64,000 bases of DNA, from positions 620,001-684,000 of the forward strand of contig NZ_CP054056.1 of the NCBI RefSeq assembly GCF_013283855.1, written 5' to 3'. Source of the DNA: Aquiluna borgnonia (GTDB taxonomy: Bacteria > Actinomycetota > Actinomycetes > Actinomycetales > Microbacteriaceae). A program made the translations under genes and the position numbers. The number at the start of each line of letters is the position of its first letter. The first letter of the stretch is position 1. The notes under the pieces are model-generated. The model did not search any database, was not told the DNA's origin, and saw nothing but the letters and a program-made list of their open reading frames with translations. Below are positions 35,954 through 44,309 of this stretch, one piece after another.

Positions 35954-37071
35954 GCACGAATCTTGCGGTAGTGCCTGCCCCGCAGCTGGGCTAACCAAGC
36001 TCCCAGCGTCATGGAGATGACAGAGCCCAGAAGCACGGCAAGCGTCCCCTCGGCCAGGAGTTGTGGGTGATCTTCAAAAGCAAGTTTGGTCATCAAGAGT
36101 GACACCGTGAAACCCACTCCGGCCAGTGCAGCAATCGCGAGAAAATCAAGGGTTTCAAGCGGCAATCGTGACTTCGGATCCGCCATGCGATTGGCAATGG
36201 CTGCAAAGGCGGTGATGCCGATGAGTTTTCCAAATGGAAGAGCAATCAGGACGCCCAGGAAAACCATGGAAGTCTGGGAGCTGAAGCTCGGCAGGGTGAT
36301 TGCAACGGAGAAAAACGCAAATAGCGGTAAGACGAGCGTGTTCGTCCATGGCTGCAGCTTTGAGACCAGCTGGTGGGTTTTTTTGGCGGGTATGAGTAGC
36401 CCAAGCAAAACACCTGCGATCGTGGCATGGACCCCTGATTGAAACACTAGGTACCAGAGCGCGAAAAAGGCCAGGATTCGAATCAAGTTGTGAGGCGCTT
36501 TACGAATTCGCTCTGCTATAACAACCGCTGCAGCGACCACAGCAGCAGCCAAAAGCCACAGCGCCTCGAGGTCATCGGTGTAGAAGACAGCGATGATGAG
36601 GATGGCGACTAGGTCGTCAAAGATCGCCAGAGCTAGAAGAAAGATCCGAGCGGCCTTAGGAAGTCCAGTTCCAAATATGGCCAGCACCCCGAGTGCAAAA
36701 GCAATATCGGTTGCGGTTGGGATCGGCCAGCCCGAAGCCTCGACGCCCTCCGTGTTGAACGAGTAATAAATCAGGGCAGGGACAATCACTCCGCCCAGGG
36801 CGGCAAGAATCGGTACAAGCGCTATCGATGGCTTTGAAAGTGCACCGAGCCTCAGCTCGTATTTGAGTTCTAGGCCAGCGACAAGAAAGAAGGTTGCCAA
36901 AAGCAAATCGCTCACCCAGTGCTCGACTGTGAGCTTCAAACCAATTTGCTCGAGGCCGAAGTAGGTCTCCTTGAATCCCAACAGCGCGGGTCCGATAGGG
37001 CTGTTAGCGAGCACCAGGCCAAAAATTGCAGCGCCAAGCAGAGCGAACGCTGCAGACTTGTCACTTTTCAT
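35947..37071 (-). CDS. nhaA: Na+/H+ antiporter NhaA
   Basis: Membrane antiporter that expels sodium in exchange for protons. It is 374 aa with about 12 transmembrane segments. The family's ion-binding pair lies in AIFDDLVAI, and the neighbouring helix has TDIAFALGVLAIFG. The N-terminus NSPIGPALLGF and FFLVAGLELKYEL are typical. The C-terminal tail is short and basic. It is divergent from amt1 across about 120 bases, which hold no obvious gene. Confidence 0.95.
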   Translation of the reverse strand: MKSDKSAAFALLGAAIFGLVLANSPIGPALLGFKETYFGLEQIGLKLTVEHWVSDLLLATFFLVAGLELKYELRLGALSKPSIALVPILAALGGVIVPALIYYSFNTEGVEASGWPIPTATDIAFALGVLAIFGTGLPKAARIFLLALAIFDDLVAILIIAVFYTDDLEALWLLAAAVVAAAVVIAERIRKAPHNLIRILAFFALWYLVFQSGVHATIAGVLLGLLIPAKKTHQLVSKLQPWTNTLVLPLFAFFSVAITLPSFSSQTSMVFLGVLIALPFGKLIGITAFAAIANRMADPKSRLPLETLDFLAIAALAGVGFTVSLLMTKLAFEDHPQLLAEGTLAVLLGSVISMTLGAWLAQLRGRHYRKIRAQ

Positions 37072-37194
37072 TCGGACCTTATCTTTTACAAACTCGAAAC
37101 AAAACAGGGCACCTGCATGAAATCTTCGTTGACCAGACTCTCAGTCAAGAGCCCCAGCGGGTGGGTTCGTTTAACTCTACGAGAGGGAGAGACT

Positions 37195-38451
37195 ATGGAT
37201 CAGGGAAACACAGCCTTTGTGCTGTTTTCAGCGGCCTTTGTGTTGCTAATGACTCCGGGACTGGCATTTTTCTATGGCGGCCTAGTGAAGGCAAAGAGCG
37301 TCGTGAGCATGATGATGCTGTCTTTTGGATCGCTTGGGCTTATCGCAGTGCTTTGGGTGCTCTACGGATACGCAATTACTTTTGCCGACATAGATGACGC
37401 AGGCTGGGTCGGAATTCCCCACATCATCGGAATAGACACCAACGCTATTGGTCTTGCGGCACAGGTCGCGGACGCTGCAGATCCTGCTGGTGCGTTCCCT
37501 GAACTTGCGTTTGTTTCCTTCCAGGCTACTTTTGCCATCATCACAGTTGCTCTGATCTCGGGTGCTATCGCCGACCGTGCAAAGTTTGGCGCATGGATGG
37601 TCTTTGCCGGACTCTGGGCCACCCTGGTGTACTTCCCGGTTGCGGGTTGGGTGTTCAACTTCATCCCATCGGACCAGGGCGGTTGGATTGTGGACAAGCT
37701 TGGAGCGATCGACTTCGCCGGCGGAACCGCCGTTCACATCAACGCCGGCGCTGCTGCACTGGCTCTTGCAATTGTGCTGGGTAAGCGATTTGGATTCTCC
37801 AAGGGAATCATGCAGCCACACAACGTGCCGCTGACCCTAATTGGAGCAGCTCTTCTTTGGTTTGGTTGGTTTGGCTTCAACGCCGGCAGTGAACTTGCTG
37901 CCGATGGCGTGGCGACCGTGGCCTTCATCAACACAATTGCCGCCCCTTCGGCTGCGATGCTCGGTTGGATCATCATCGAAAAGATCAAGCACGGCAAGGG
38001 CACCTCGGTCGGTGCTGCCTCAGGTGTGGTTGCGGGTCTAGTCGCGATTACCCCCGCCTGCGCCTCGGTAGACCCAATCTGGGCGATTGCCCTCGGACTA
38101 GTGGCGGGTGTGATTTCCGCACTGGCAATCGACCTCAAGTTCGCACTGGGCTTTGATGACTCGCTGGATGTTGTAGGCATCCACCTGGTTGGCGGTCTGA
38201 TTGGAACCCTATGGATTGGCCTGTTTGGCAACGGAGTCGGACTTGCGTTCGGCTACGGTTTCGAACAACTTTGGATTCAGACTGTTGGATCTCTTGCCGT
38301 TCTCGCCTACAGCTTCGTGGTTGCGCTACTGCTGGGTCTAATCATCGAGAAAACTATGGGCTTCAGAGTCAAGGCTGAGGATGAGATTGCGGGTATTGAC
38401 ACTGTCGTACACGGCGAACTTGCCTACAGCTTCGGAAGTGACAAAGACTAA
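37195..38451 (+). CDS. amt: Ammonium transporter, first of a tandem pair
   Basis: Trimeric channel-like ammonium transporter, 418 aa, about 11 membrane segments. It has the ammonium-binding and phenylalanine-gate motifs (FQATFAIITVALISGAIADR) and both pore histidines: His181 in GGTAVHINAG and the second in DVVGIHLVGG. The ATG at 37195 follows a GAGAGGGAGA ribosome binding site; the long frame upstream to 36919 overlaps nhaA antisense and is not coding. No PII gene is beside it. A strong hairpin separates it from the second copy. Confidence 0.96.
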   Translation: MDQGNTAFVLFSAAFVLLMTPGLAFFYGGLVKAKSVVSMMMLSFGSLGLIAVLWVLYGYAITFADIDDAGWVGIPHIIGIDTNAIGLAAQVADAADPAGAFPELAFVSFQATFAIITVALISGAIADRAKFGAWMVFAGLWATLVYFPVAGWVFNFIPSDQGGWIVDKLGAIDFAGGTAVHINAGAAALALAIVLGKRFGFSKGIMQPHNVPLTLIGAALLWFGWFGFNAGSELAADGVATVAFINTIAAPSAAMLGWIIIEKIKHGKGTSVGAASGVVAGLVAITPACASVDPIWAIALGLVAGVISALAIDLKFALGFDDSLDVVGIHLVGGLIGTLWIGLFGNGVGLAFGYGFEQLWIQTVGSLAVLAYSFVVALLLGLIIEKTMGFRVKAEDEIAGIDTVVHGELAYSFGSDKD

Positions 38452-38464
38452 CTAAATACAAAGA

Positions 38465-38508
38465 CACCAAACGCCCTTCGAGTCCATGACTCGGTGGGCG
38501 TTTTGGTG
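38465..38508 (+). terminator. Hairpin between the two ammonium transporter genes
   Basis: A long stem: CACCAAACGCCC pairs with GGGCGTTTTGGTG with one bulged base, and an inner CGAGT/ACTCG stem caps it. T-rich sequence lies within the 3' arm. It ends 16 bases before the second amt start, so it is either a plain terminator with the second gene transcribed separately, or an attenuator that limits read-through. Confidence 0.7.
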
Positions 38509-38524
38509 CGTAATGGAGAGAGCT

Positions 38525-39796
38525 ATGAACCACGACCAGATCTACTTTTTGATTACCTGCATTGCCATGGTGCTTTTTATGACCCCTGGGCTTGCATTCT
38601 TCTATGGGGGTCTAGTTAGAGCATCCTCTGTCATCTCGATGATGATGATGTCTTTCGGCGCCCTCGCGTTGATTTCGCTGCTCTGGATTGCCTTTGGTTA
38701 TGCCATGGCCTTTTCAGGCTCCGGAGCAGGAAACTACATCGGAATTGACGGTGTCTTGGGAATCAACCTTTCAAACCTGTTCTTGGATTCGCTTCTTGAT
38801 GAGCGAATGTCCTTCGACCTAGTTTTTGCAGCATTCCAGGGAACGTTCGCGGCCATAACGGTCGCGCTGATCTCGGGAGCCATTGCCGATCGGGCAAGGT
38901 TTGGATCTTGGATGATTTTTGCGGCGCTCTGGGGAAGCGTGGTCTATTTTCCGGTAGCTGGCTGGGTATTCAATTTCACGCTTGACGACCAGGGCAAGGT
39001 AATTGATGGCGGCTGGTTGGTCAAAGACATAGGTCTACTCGACTTCGCAGGTGGCACCGTTGTTGAGGTTGGTTCGGGCGCGGCAGCGCTTGCTGTGGCA
39101 CTTGTGCTTGGCAGACGGTTTGGGTTTCGAAAGGGCATGTACGCTCCCCACAATGTGCCGCTAACGCTGATTGGTGCAGCTATCCTCTGGTTTGGTTGGT
39201 TCGCATTCAACGCGGGCAGTGAACTCGCAGCCGATGGTATTGCCTCGTTGGCTTTCCTGAATACCCTCATTGCGCCAGCGGCAAGCATGCTCAGCTGGGC
39301 TGCCTTTGAGAGAATTACGGCAGGCAAGCCAACTGCAGTCGGAATTGCGTCTGGCGCCATCGCCGGAGCTGTAGCCATTACTCCGGCCTGCGCATTTCTC
39401 GATCCGATCTGGGCCATTGTTTTAGGTCTTGTCGTTGGCGTGGTTTGCGCCTGGGCAATTGAGTTGAAGTTCGCCCTTGGCTTTGACGACTCTCTAGATG
39501 TAGTTGGAATCCACTTGGTTGGTGGAATCGTGGGAACCTTATTCATTGGCGTGTTTGGTAGGGGAGTGGGGCTGGCCTTTGGGCACGGATTTGATCAGCT
39601 TTTTGCTCAATTAATCGGGGTGCTCGCGGTCGGACTTTATAGCTTCGCAGCAGCTTGGATAATTGCGTATGTCCTTGAGAAGACGATTGGCTTCAGGGTC
39701 CAGTCAACGGATGAAATGGCCGGAATTGACCCAATTTTGCATGGACAGCTTGGTTACCACGACAAGGATCCACGCTGGAAAGGCGCACTTGACTAG
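38525..39796 (+). CDS. amt: Ammonium transporter, second of a tandem pair, with Glu at the first pore-His position
   Basis: Ammonium transporter, 423 aa, closely similar to the copy just upstream across its length (FQGTFAAITVALISGAIADR, LTLIGAAILWFGWFAFNAGSE). The first pore His is replaced: GGTVVEVGSG has Glu181, where the upstream copy has His181. The second is kept in DVVGIHLVGG. Glu at the first position is known from the fungal Mep1/Mep3 group. The start at 38525 is supported by GGAGAG; the frame reaching 38486 runs through the hairpin. It probably arose by tandem duplication and then changed function. Confidence 0.95.
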   Translation: MNHDQIYFLITCIAMVLFMTPGLAFFYGGLVRASSVISMMMMSFGALALISLLWIAFGYAMAFSGSGAGNYIGIDGVLGINLSNLFLDSLLDERMSFDLVFAAFQGTFAAITVALISGAIADRARFGSWMIFAALWGSVVYFPVAGWVFNFTLDDQGKVIDGGWLVKDIGLLDFAGGTVVEVGSGAAALAVALVLGRRFGFRKGMYAPHNVPLTLIGAAILWFGWFAFNAGSELAADGIASLAFLNTLIAPAASMLSWAAFERITAGKPTAVGIASGAIAGAVAITPACAFLDPIWAIVLGLVVGVVCAWAIELKFALGFDDSLDVVGIHLVGGIVGTLFIGVFGRGVGLAFGHGFDQLFAQLIGVLAVGLYSFAAAWIIAYVLEKTIGFRVQSTDEMAGIDPILHGQLGYHDKDPRWKGALD

Positions 39797-39810
39797 CTAG
39801 TTTCAAGCTT

Positions 39811-39841
39811 TTGAACATAACCGAAGAATTTGTGGCATAAT
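39811..39841 (+). promoter_or_regulatory. Promoter of the tRNA cluster
   Basis: TTGAAC (39811-39816) and CATAAT (39836-39841), 19 bases apart, 22 bases upstream of tRNA-Gly. The CATAAT matches the proposed sigA -10 box. Confidence 0.5.
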
Positions 39842-39863
39842 CTTCTAGTTCTGTTTAGAGCAT

Positions 39864-39936
39864 GCGGATGTAGCGCAGTTGGTAGCGCACAACCTTGCCA
39901 AGGTTGGGGTCGCGAGTTCGAGTCTCGTCATCCGCT
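39864..39936 (+). tRNA. tRNA-Gly (GCC)
   Basis: Full cloverleaf of 73 bases. The acceptor arm GCGGATG pairs with CATCCGC, and the T arm contains GTTCGAGTC. The anticodon stem CAACC/GGTTG holds the loop TTGCCAA, so the anticodon is GCC. CCA is not encoded and must be added. Confidence 0.97.
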
Positions 39937-39951
39937 CTGAACACCACACAC

Positions 39952-40025
39952 GGTGGAGTGGCCGAGAGGCGAGGCAGCGGCCTGCAAAGCCGTGTACACG
40001 GGTTCGAATCCCGTCTTCACCTCCA
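39952..40025 (+). tRNA. tRNA-Cys (GCA)
   Basis: Cloverleaf with acceptor GGTGGAG/CTTCACC, discriminator T and an encoded CCA end. The anticodon loop CTGCAAA gives GCA. The T at position 73 is the cysteine identity base. Confidence 0.97.
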
Positions 40026-40036
40026 TACCACGACAT

Positions 40037-40111
40037 GGGCGATTGGCGCAGTGGTAGCGCGCTTCCCTGACACGGAAGAGGTCACTGGTTCGAACCCAGT
40101 ATCGCCCACCA
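40037..40111 (+). tRNA. tRNA-Val (GAC)
   Basis: Cloverleaf with acceptor GGGCGAT/ATCGCCC, discriminator A and an encoded CCA end. The anticodon stem CTTCC/GGAAG holds the loop CTGACAC, so the anticodon is GAC. Confidence 0.97.
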
Positions 40112-40183
40112 GGTTTGTCCCCAGTTCATCGATTTCTTGTCGGTATGTAATTAGGCGTTCACTCATTGGTAATGCTTCCTACC

Positions 40184-40189
40184 TAACTT
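40184..40189 (+). promoter_or_regulatory. Possible -10 box for the 5'-nucleotidase gene
   Basis: TAACTT, 7 bases before the ATG at 40197, with no ribosome binding site between. It fits a leaderless transcript. Confidence 0.35.
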
Positions 40190-40196
40190 GCTCGGC

Positions 40197-42158
40197 ATGA
40201 ACCCAACATTGAAGAAGGCCTTCGGGGCTATAAGCTCTCTCGCCATTGCATCTGCACTTCTCCTCGGCACTGCCCCAGTGGCATCCTCCGCCGAGACATA
40301 CGCCGCTCCGGCTGCTCCAACCAAAGTGTCCGTCGTTCCCGCAAAGGGTGGCTTCAAGGTTTACTGGAATTCGGTCGTCGCGACCCCAGCGGTTACGAAC
40401 TTTATTGTCACCGGTGGTGCAAACAGCTGCCCAGTGATCGTTTCGGGAAATAAGACATCTGCGTTTGTTCCCGCTACCTCGATGGATTTCCAGGAGCTTC
40501 AAGTTCAGTCTGTAAACGAGTATGGAATTTCTGCACCCTTCGGTAATGGAGAGCTAGTAAGTCCCATCTCCAAGGGAAGTAGCACCATCAAGACCGTTCA
40601 GATCTTGCAGTTGAGCGACCTACACGGCCAAATTGAAGCGAACCGCTCTTTTGGGGCCGGGCTTTTAGCTGCAAACTTTGATGCTGAGCGAAAAATGAAT
40701 CCAACTACTGTTGCAGTTTCAGTGGGAGACGCCATTGGAGCAGCTCCACCAATCAGCAGCCAGTTCAACGAGCTTCCAACAATTGAAGCCATGAACGAGA
40801 TTGGCTTTGACGTTGCAACCTTTGGAAACCACGAGCACGACCGCGATCTGAAGCACCTGAGGACGATGATCGCCGCCTCTGACTTCCAGTGGGTCGCCTC
40901 AAACTACTCAAGCCTTCGACCACTGAACGCAGGCACCGGAAAGTCCGCGAAGTCATTCGCTATCGTCTCTAAAGGTGGTGTAAAGATTGGGTTCGTCGGC
41001 ATGAACACCGCTCAGACCGCAGAGCAGGTTATGCCCGGCAATCTCGACTACACCTACGCTGGAAAGAATTACACCCTGGAAATTCTCGACAGCGAAGAGC
41101 GGGTGGAAGCTGCTGCCAAGGCTGCTCGCAAAGCTGGTGCAGACATGGTGGTCGCCCTGATCCACGAGGGTTGGAACACCAACCGCGATGGTAAGGCTGT
41201 AGGGCCGCTGGTTGACTACGCCAAAGGCATCGCTGGCGTTGATGTGTTCTACGGCGGCCACTCGCACCTGACTTACTCATCGGTACTGAACGGTCACCTC
41301 ACCGCAATGGTTGCTAATGCTGGGTCCCAGTACAACAGGACCCAGGTTTGCGTTGACACAAAAACCAATAGGGTGCTTGGGGCCTCCAATGAGCTCGTAA
41401 CAACAGCTAACGCCAAGATCACAGCAACGACTCAGGCTGACCCTGGGGCCACGGCTGTGGTGAACAAGTACAAGACCGATTTGAACGCCAAGTTCGATGT
41501 CAAGGTTGGAACTGTTGCCCAGCAGACGCCAATTGGTGGAACTGTTCCAGTTCAGCGCTCGGGCGAGCACGCCTTCGGCAACTGGTCGGCTGACGTGATT
41601 CGGGCGAAGTACGGTACTGACTTCGCCCTGGTAAACGGTGGTGGAATTCGCGACACTTTCCCGTCCACCAACTACAAGGTCGCAGATGCTTCGTTGCGCC
41701 GTCCCGGAGCTAGCAGCTCAAGTTCGGTCTTCGATGTGACCCTGGGTGACGTTTACACGGTGCAGCCTTTCGGAAACACATTCAGCACAATCGAGGTAAC
41801 CGGAACGACTCTCTGGGCAGCTCTTGAGAATGGTGTCTCGAACTACCCCGCAGATGGTCGCTGGCCACACGTTTCCGGATTGAAGTTCACGGTTGACGTT
41901 ACCAAGCCTGCAGGCTCAAGAATCGTCAGTGTCACGGATTCTTCAGGTAAAGCAATCGCGAAGGATTCAAAGGTCTTCTCCCTGGCGACAACTGACTTCA
42001 TCGCTAAGGGTGGGGATGGTTACAGCATGTTTGACGTGCTGAAGCTCAGCGTCAGGGACATTGACGCCCTCGTGCTAATCGATGCCCTGAAGGCTGATCT
42101 AGCCGCTGGAAAGACAACCGTTATGGCACTTGACGGTCGAATCACTGTTATCAAATAG
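40197..42158 (+). CDS. Secreted 5'-nucleotidase/metallophosphatase
   Basis: Likely extracellular enzyme that removes phosphate from nucleotides or related esters, 653 aa. A signal peptide fills about residues 1-34 (basic MNPTLKKAF, a hydrophobic stretch, then APVASSAE). Next comes a fibronectin III-like domain (about 38-125). The metallophosphatase domain follows, with LSDLHGQIE, a metal site near VSVGDAIGAAP (Gly-Asp), and FGNHEHD. The 5'-nucleotidase C-terminal domain is at about 425-620 (LVNGGGIRDTFP, TTDFIAKGGDGY). There is no sortase motif or C-terminal anchor. It is probably used to scavenge phosphate or nucleosides. I start at the ATG rather than a TTG three codons earlier. Confidence 0.9.
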   Translation: MNPTLKKAFGAISSLAIASALLLGTAPVASSAETYAAPAAPTKVSVVPAKGGFKVYWNSVVATPAVTNFIVTGGANSCPVIVSGNKTSAFVPATSMDFQELQVQSVNEYGISAPFGNGELVSPISKGSSTIKTVQILQLSDLHGQIEANRSFGAGLLAANFDAERKMNPTTVAVSVGDAIGAAPPISSQFNELPTIEAMNEIGFDVATFGNHEHDRDLKHLRTMIAASDFQWVASNYSSLRPLNAGTGKSAKSFAIVSKGGVKIGFVGMNTAQTAEQVMPGNLDYTYAGKNYTLEILDSEERVEAAAKAARKAGADMVVALIHEGWNTNRDGKAVGPLVDYAKGIAGVDVFYGGHSHLTYSSVLNGHLTAMVANAGSQYNRTQVCVDTKTNRVLGASNELVTTANAKITATTQADPGATAVVNKYKTDLNAKFDVKVGTVAQQTPIGGTVPVQRSGEHAFGNWSADVIRAKYGTDFALVNGGGIRDTFPSTNYKVADASLRRPGASSSSSVFDVTLGDVYTVQPFGNTFSTIEVTGTTLWAALENGVSNYPADGRWPHVSGLKFTVDVTKPAGSRIVSVTDSSGKAIAKDSKVFSLATTDFIAKGGDGYSMFDVLKLSVRDIDALVLIDALKADLAAGKTTVMALDGRITVIK

Positions 42159-42171
42159 CTAAATCGAATAG

Positions 42172-42197
42172 GAGAGGGAGGCAAGAGCCTCCCTCTC
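42172..42197 (+). terminator. Terminator after the 5'-nucleotidase gene
   Basis: A perfect 11-bp stem (GAGAGGGAGGC with GCCTCCCTCTC) around an AAGA loop, followed by TTT. It sits between convergent stop codons and serves the plus-strand gene. Confidence 0.88.
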
Positions 42198-42202
42198 TTT
42201 GA

Positions 42203-43672
42203 TTAAGCCCTAAGCCCCAGAGTTTTGGCGGTTTTTGCCAGAGTCCTCATGGCGAGAGCCGAATTGGTATTCAGGGATTTGTTGTGTGCTGGGATGAACT
42301 CGGCGAGTTTTTTATCGTGCTGTTCACGACTTTCGGGGTAGAACTTTCTTAGAACGTCAATCATCACGCTCACCGACACCGAAGCTCCGGGGCTAGCTCC
42401 GAGCAATCCTGCGATGGTTCCATCCTTGGAGGCGATGACCTCGGTGCCGAACTGTAATGTGCCACCGCCCTTGGCTGGCTTGATAACTTGCGCGCGCTGA
42501 CCTGCCTCATAGAGAGACCAATCCTCTTGCTTTGCTTGGGGAACAAACTCCTTCAGGCTTTCAAACTTCTTGGCGCTTGACTTTGTGACCTCCGTGATGA
42601 GGTATTTTAGCAGGTCGAAATTCTTCAGGGCGACAGAGAGGTAGGGGATGATGTTTGCCGGGCGAATTGATAGCGGCAGGTCTAGAAGCGAACCGTGCTT
42701 CAAAAACTTGGGGTTCAGTCCGGCGAATGGGCCAAAAAGCAGTGACTGCTTGCCGTCTACCACACGAGTGTCAAGGTGAGGGACAGACATTGGGGGAGCC
42801 CCGACTTGGGCCTGAGAATAGACCTTGGCCTGGTGCTGACTGACGATCTCTGGATTATCGGTCCTGAGGAAGTGTCCGCTCACCGGGAAGGTGCCGTAGC
42901 CGGAGATTTCAGGGATGCCGGATCGTTGCAGTAGCTTCAGTGCCCAACCGCCGGCGCCAACAAATACGCGATCAGCTTTGACAATTCTTTGGTAGTCGGC
43001 CCCTCCAAGGGATAGTTCCCAGGAGCCGTCTGGATACTGGTTGAGATTCTTCACCTCCGTGGAGGTCTGCACCTCGGCGCCAGCATTCTTTAGCCACGCA
43101 ATCATTTGCTTTGTCATGGTTCCATAATCAACGTCCGTGCCTTGCATTATGCGGGTGGCGGCAATTGACTCTGATCCTCTTCCACTGATTATGAGCGGCG
43201 CCCACTTTTTAATTTGCTCGGGGTCCTCGCTGTACTCAAGGCCGGCAAACAACGGTTGGTCCTTCAGGGCCTGGAATCTTCTTCGCAGGTAATCAACATC
43301 TTTTTCACCGCGCACAAATGTCATGTGGGGAACAGTCCGGATGAAACTCTCTGGCTCTCCCAGAATTCCAAGCTCAACAAGGGCGCTCCAGAACTGGCGA
43401 GAGACTTGAAATTGCTCATTGATCGCGATCGCCTTGGCTGGCGAGGGGAGCGAGCCATCTGTGCTGTCCGGCATGTAATTCAATTCGCAGAGTGCAGCAT
43501 GGCCAGTACCGGCATTGTTCCAGGGGTTCGAACTCTCGAGGGCAAAATCATCAAGGCGTTCAAATAGCGCGATTGAAGCCTTGGGGTTGAGGAGCTTAAC
43601 GATTACACCAAGGGTTGCGGACATGATGCCGCCGCCAATTAGGCCAAGATCAAAACGTTCTACGTTGGACAC
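42203..43672 (-). CDS. mqo: Malate:quinone oxidoreductase
   Basis: Membrane-associated FAD enzyme that oxidises malate to oxaloacetate and passes electrons to quinone, replacing or adding to NAD-linked malate dehydrogenase. It is 489 aa. The FAD fold GLIGGGIMSATLG is N-terminal. Other family stretches are NAGTGHAALCELNY, VGAGGWALKLL and LLFGPFAGLNPKFLKHGS. The start is GTG at 43672 with TAGCCT 6 bases upstream. It follows the VIT-family gene by 17 bases on the same strand but probably has its own leaderless promoter. Confidence 0.96.
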   Translation of the reverse strand: MSNVERFDLGLIGGGIMSATLGVIVKLLNPKASIALFERLDDFALESSNPWNNAGTGHAALCELNYMPDSTDGSLPSPAKAIAINEQFQVSRQFWSALVELGILGEPESFIRTVPHMTFVRGEKDVDYLRRRFQALKDQPLFAGLEYSEDPEQIKKWAPLIISGRGSESIAATRIMQGTDVDYGTMTKQMIAWLKNAGAEVQTSTEVKNLNQYPDGSWELSLGGADYQRIVKADRVFVGAGGWALKLLQRSGIPEISGYGTFPVSGHFLRTDNPEIVSQHQAKVYSQAQVGAPPMSVPHLDTRVVDGKQSLLFGPFAGLNPKFLKHGSLLDLPLSIRPANIIPYLSVALKNFDLLKYLITEVTKSSAKKFESLKEFVPQAKQEDWSLYEAGQRAQVIKPAKGGGTLQFGTEVIASKDGTIAGLLGASPGASVSVSVMIDVLRKFYPESREQHDKKLAEFIPAHNKSLNTNSALAMRTLAKTAKTLGLRA

Positions 43673-43678
43673 CAGTAA

Positions 43679-43684
43679 AGGCTA
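43679..43684 (-). promoter_or_regulatory. Possible -10 box for mqo
   Basis: TAGCCT on the minus strand, exactly 6 bases before the mqo GTG, in the short gap after the VIT-family gene. There is no ribosome binding site. Confidence 0.45.
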
Positions 43685-43689
43685 CCGAA

Positions 43690-44250
43690 CTACAGGACCG
43701 TTACCCCTAGAAGCTGGCCAATTCCCCACGAAATTGTGACCGTTGCCAGTGACACCAACACGTTTCTGAGGATTCCCCGGGTAATCGAAGATCTTCCTGC
43801 AAAAGCGGCCCACCAGCCGGTTGCGGCAAGTGCCACAACTACCGCTGCGCTGGTGACCAGAATCCGCTGCTGCTCCCAGGGCCCAATCATTGCAAATAAT
43901 GGCAACAGGGCCCCCAGGGTGAATGCGACAAACGAGGACCAAGCTGCCTGCCAGGGATGGGCAGCGGATTTGTTTGGGTCTTTACCGTGGGAGAGTTCCG
44001 TGTCACGTTGGGCGCTTACCGAGGTGTATTCCCCGCCAGCCATAGACACTGCACCTGCCACCACAGCAGCGACACCGGCCAGGAGTATGGTCTCCCGTTG
44101 AGCACCAGCACTGGCAACACCAATCACCACACCGGCCACGGATACGATTCCGTCGTTGGCGCCAAGTACAGCAGCGCGAAGCCAATTGAGCTTGAGCTCC
44201 AAAGCAGCTGTGTCGGTTTTCACGGCTAAAGTCAATCGTCCATTTGGCAC
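43690..44250 (-). CDS. VIT1/CCC1-family metal transporter, short form
   Basis: Membrane protein of the VIT1/CCC1 family, which usually moves Fe2+ or Mn2+ out of the cytosol or into stores. It is 186 aa, against about 230-240 for common bacterial members. The N-terminal signature LRAAVLGANDGIVS and the metal-path motif AGAVSMAGGEYTSVSAQRDTE are kept. After QRDTE only about a dozen residues (residues 86-97) separate it from HPWQAAW, where the family normally has a cytosolic metal-binding segment of about 50-60 residues. About five membrane helices remain. The start is GTG. The transport direction and metal are inferred. Confidence 0.85.
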   Translation of the reverse strand: MPNGRLTLAVKTDTAALELKLNWLRAAVLGANDGIVSVAGVVIGVASAGAQRETILLAGVAAVVAGAVSMAGGEYTSVSAQRDTELSHGKDPNKSAAHPWQAAWSSFVAFTLGALLPLFAMIGPWEQQRILVTSAAVVVALAATGWWAAFAGRSSITRGILRNVLVSLATVTISWGIGQLLGVTVL

Positions 44251-44309
44251 TGTGTCCAGTAAGGCAAGCCTTGATAGCTAAGGGATAGACTTTGCGGGTT
44301 AGGAGCCAA

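Noticed and set aside
36919-37194. Long N-terminal extension of the first ammonium transporter
   Set aside because: It would run antisense through nhaA. The ATG at 37195 has a strong ribosome binding site and matches the family N-terminus.
37282-37821. 179-codon minus-strand frame inside amt1
   Set aside because: It is a shadow of a hydrophobic protein gene; composition is Ser/His/Arg-rich without any family resemblance.
38944-39546. 200-codon minus-strand frame inside amt2
   Set aside because: Same kind of shadow; a similar frame appears at the matching place in amt1, as expected from shared sequence of the paralogues.
39845-40036. 63-codon minus-strand frame over the tRNA genes
   Set aside because: The region is fully explained by tRNA-Gly and tRNA-Cys on the plus strand.
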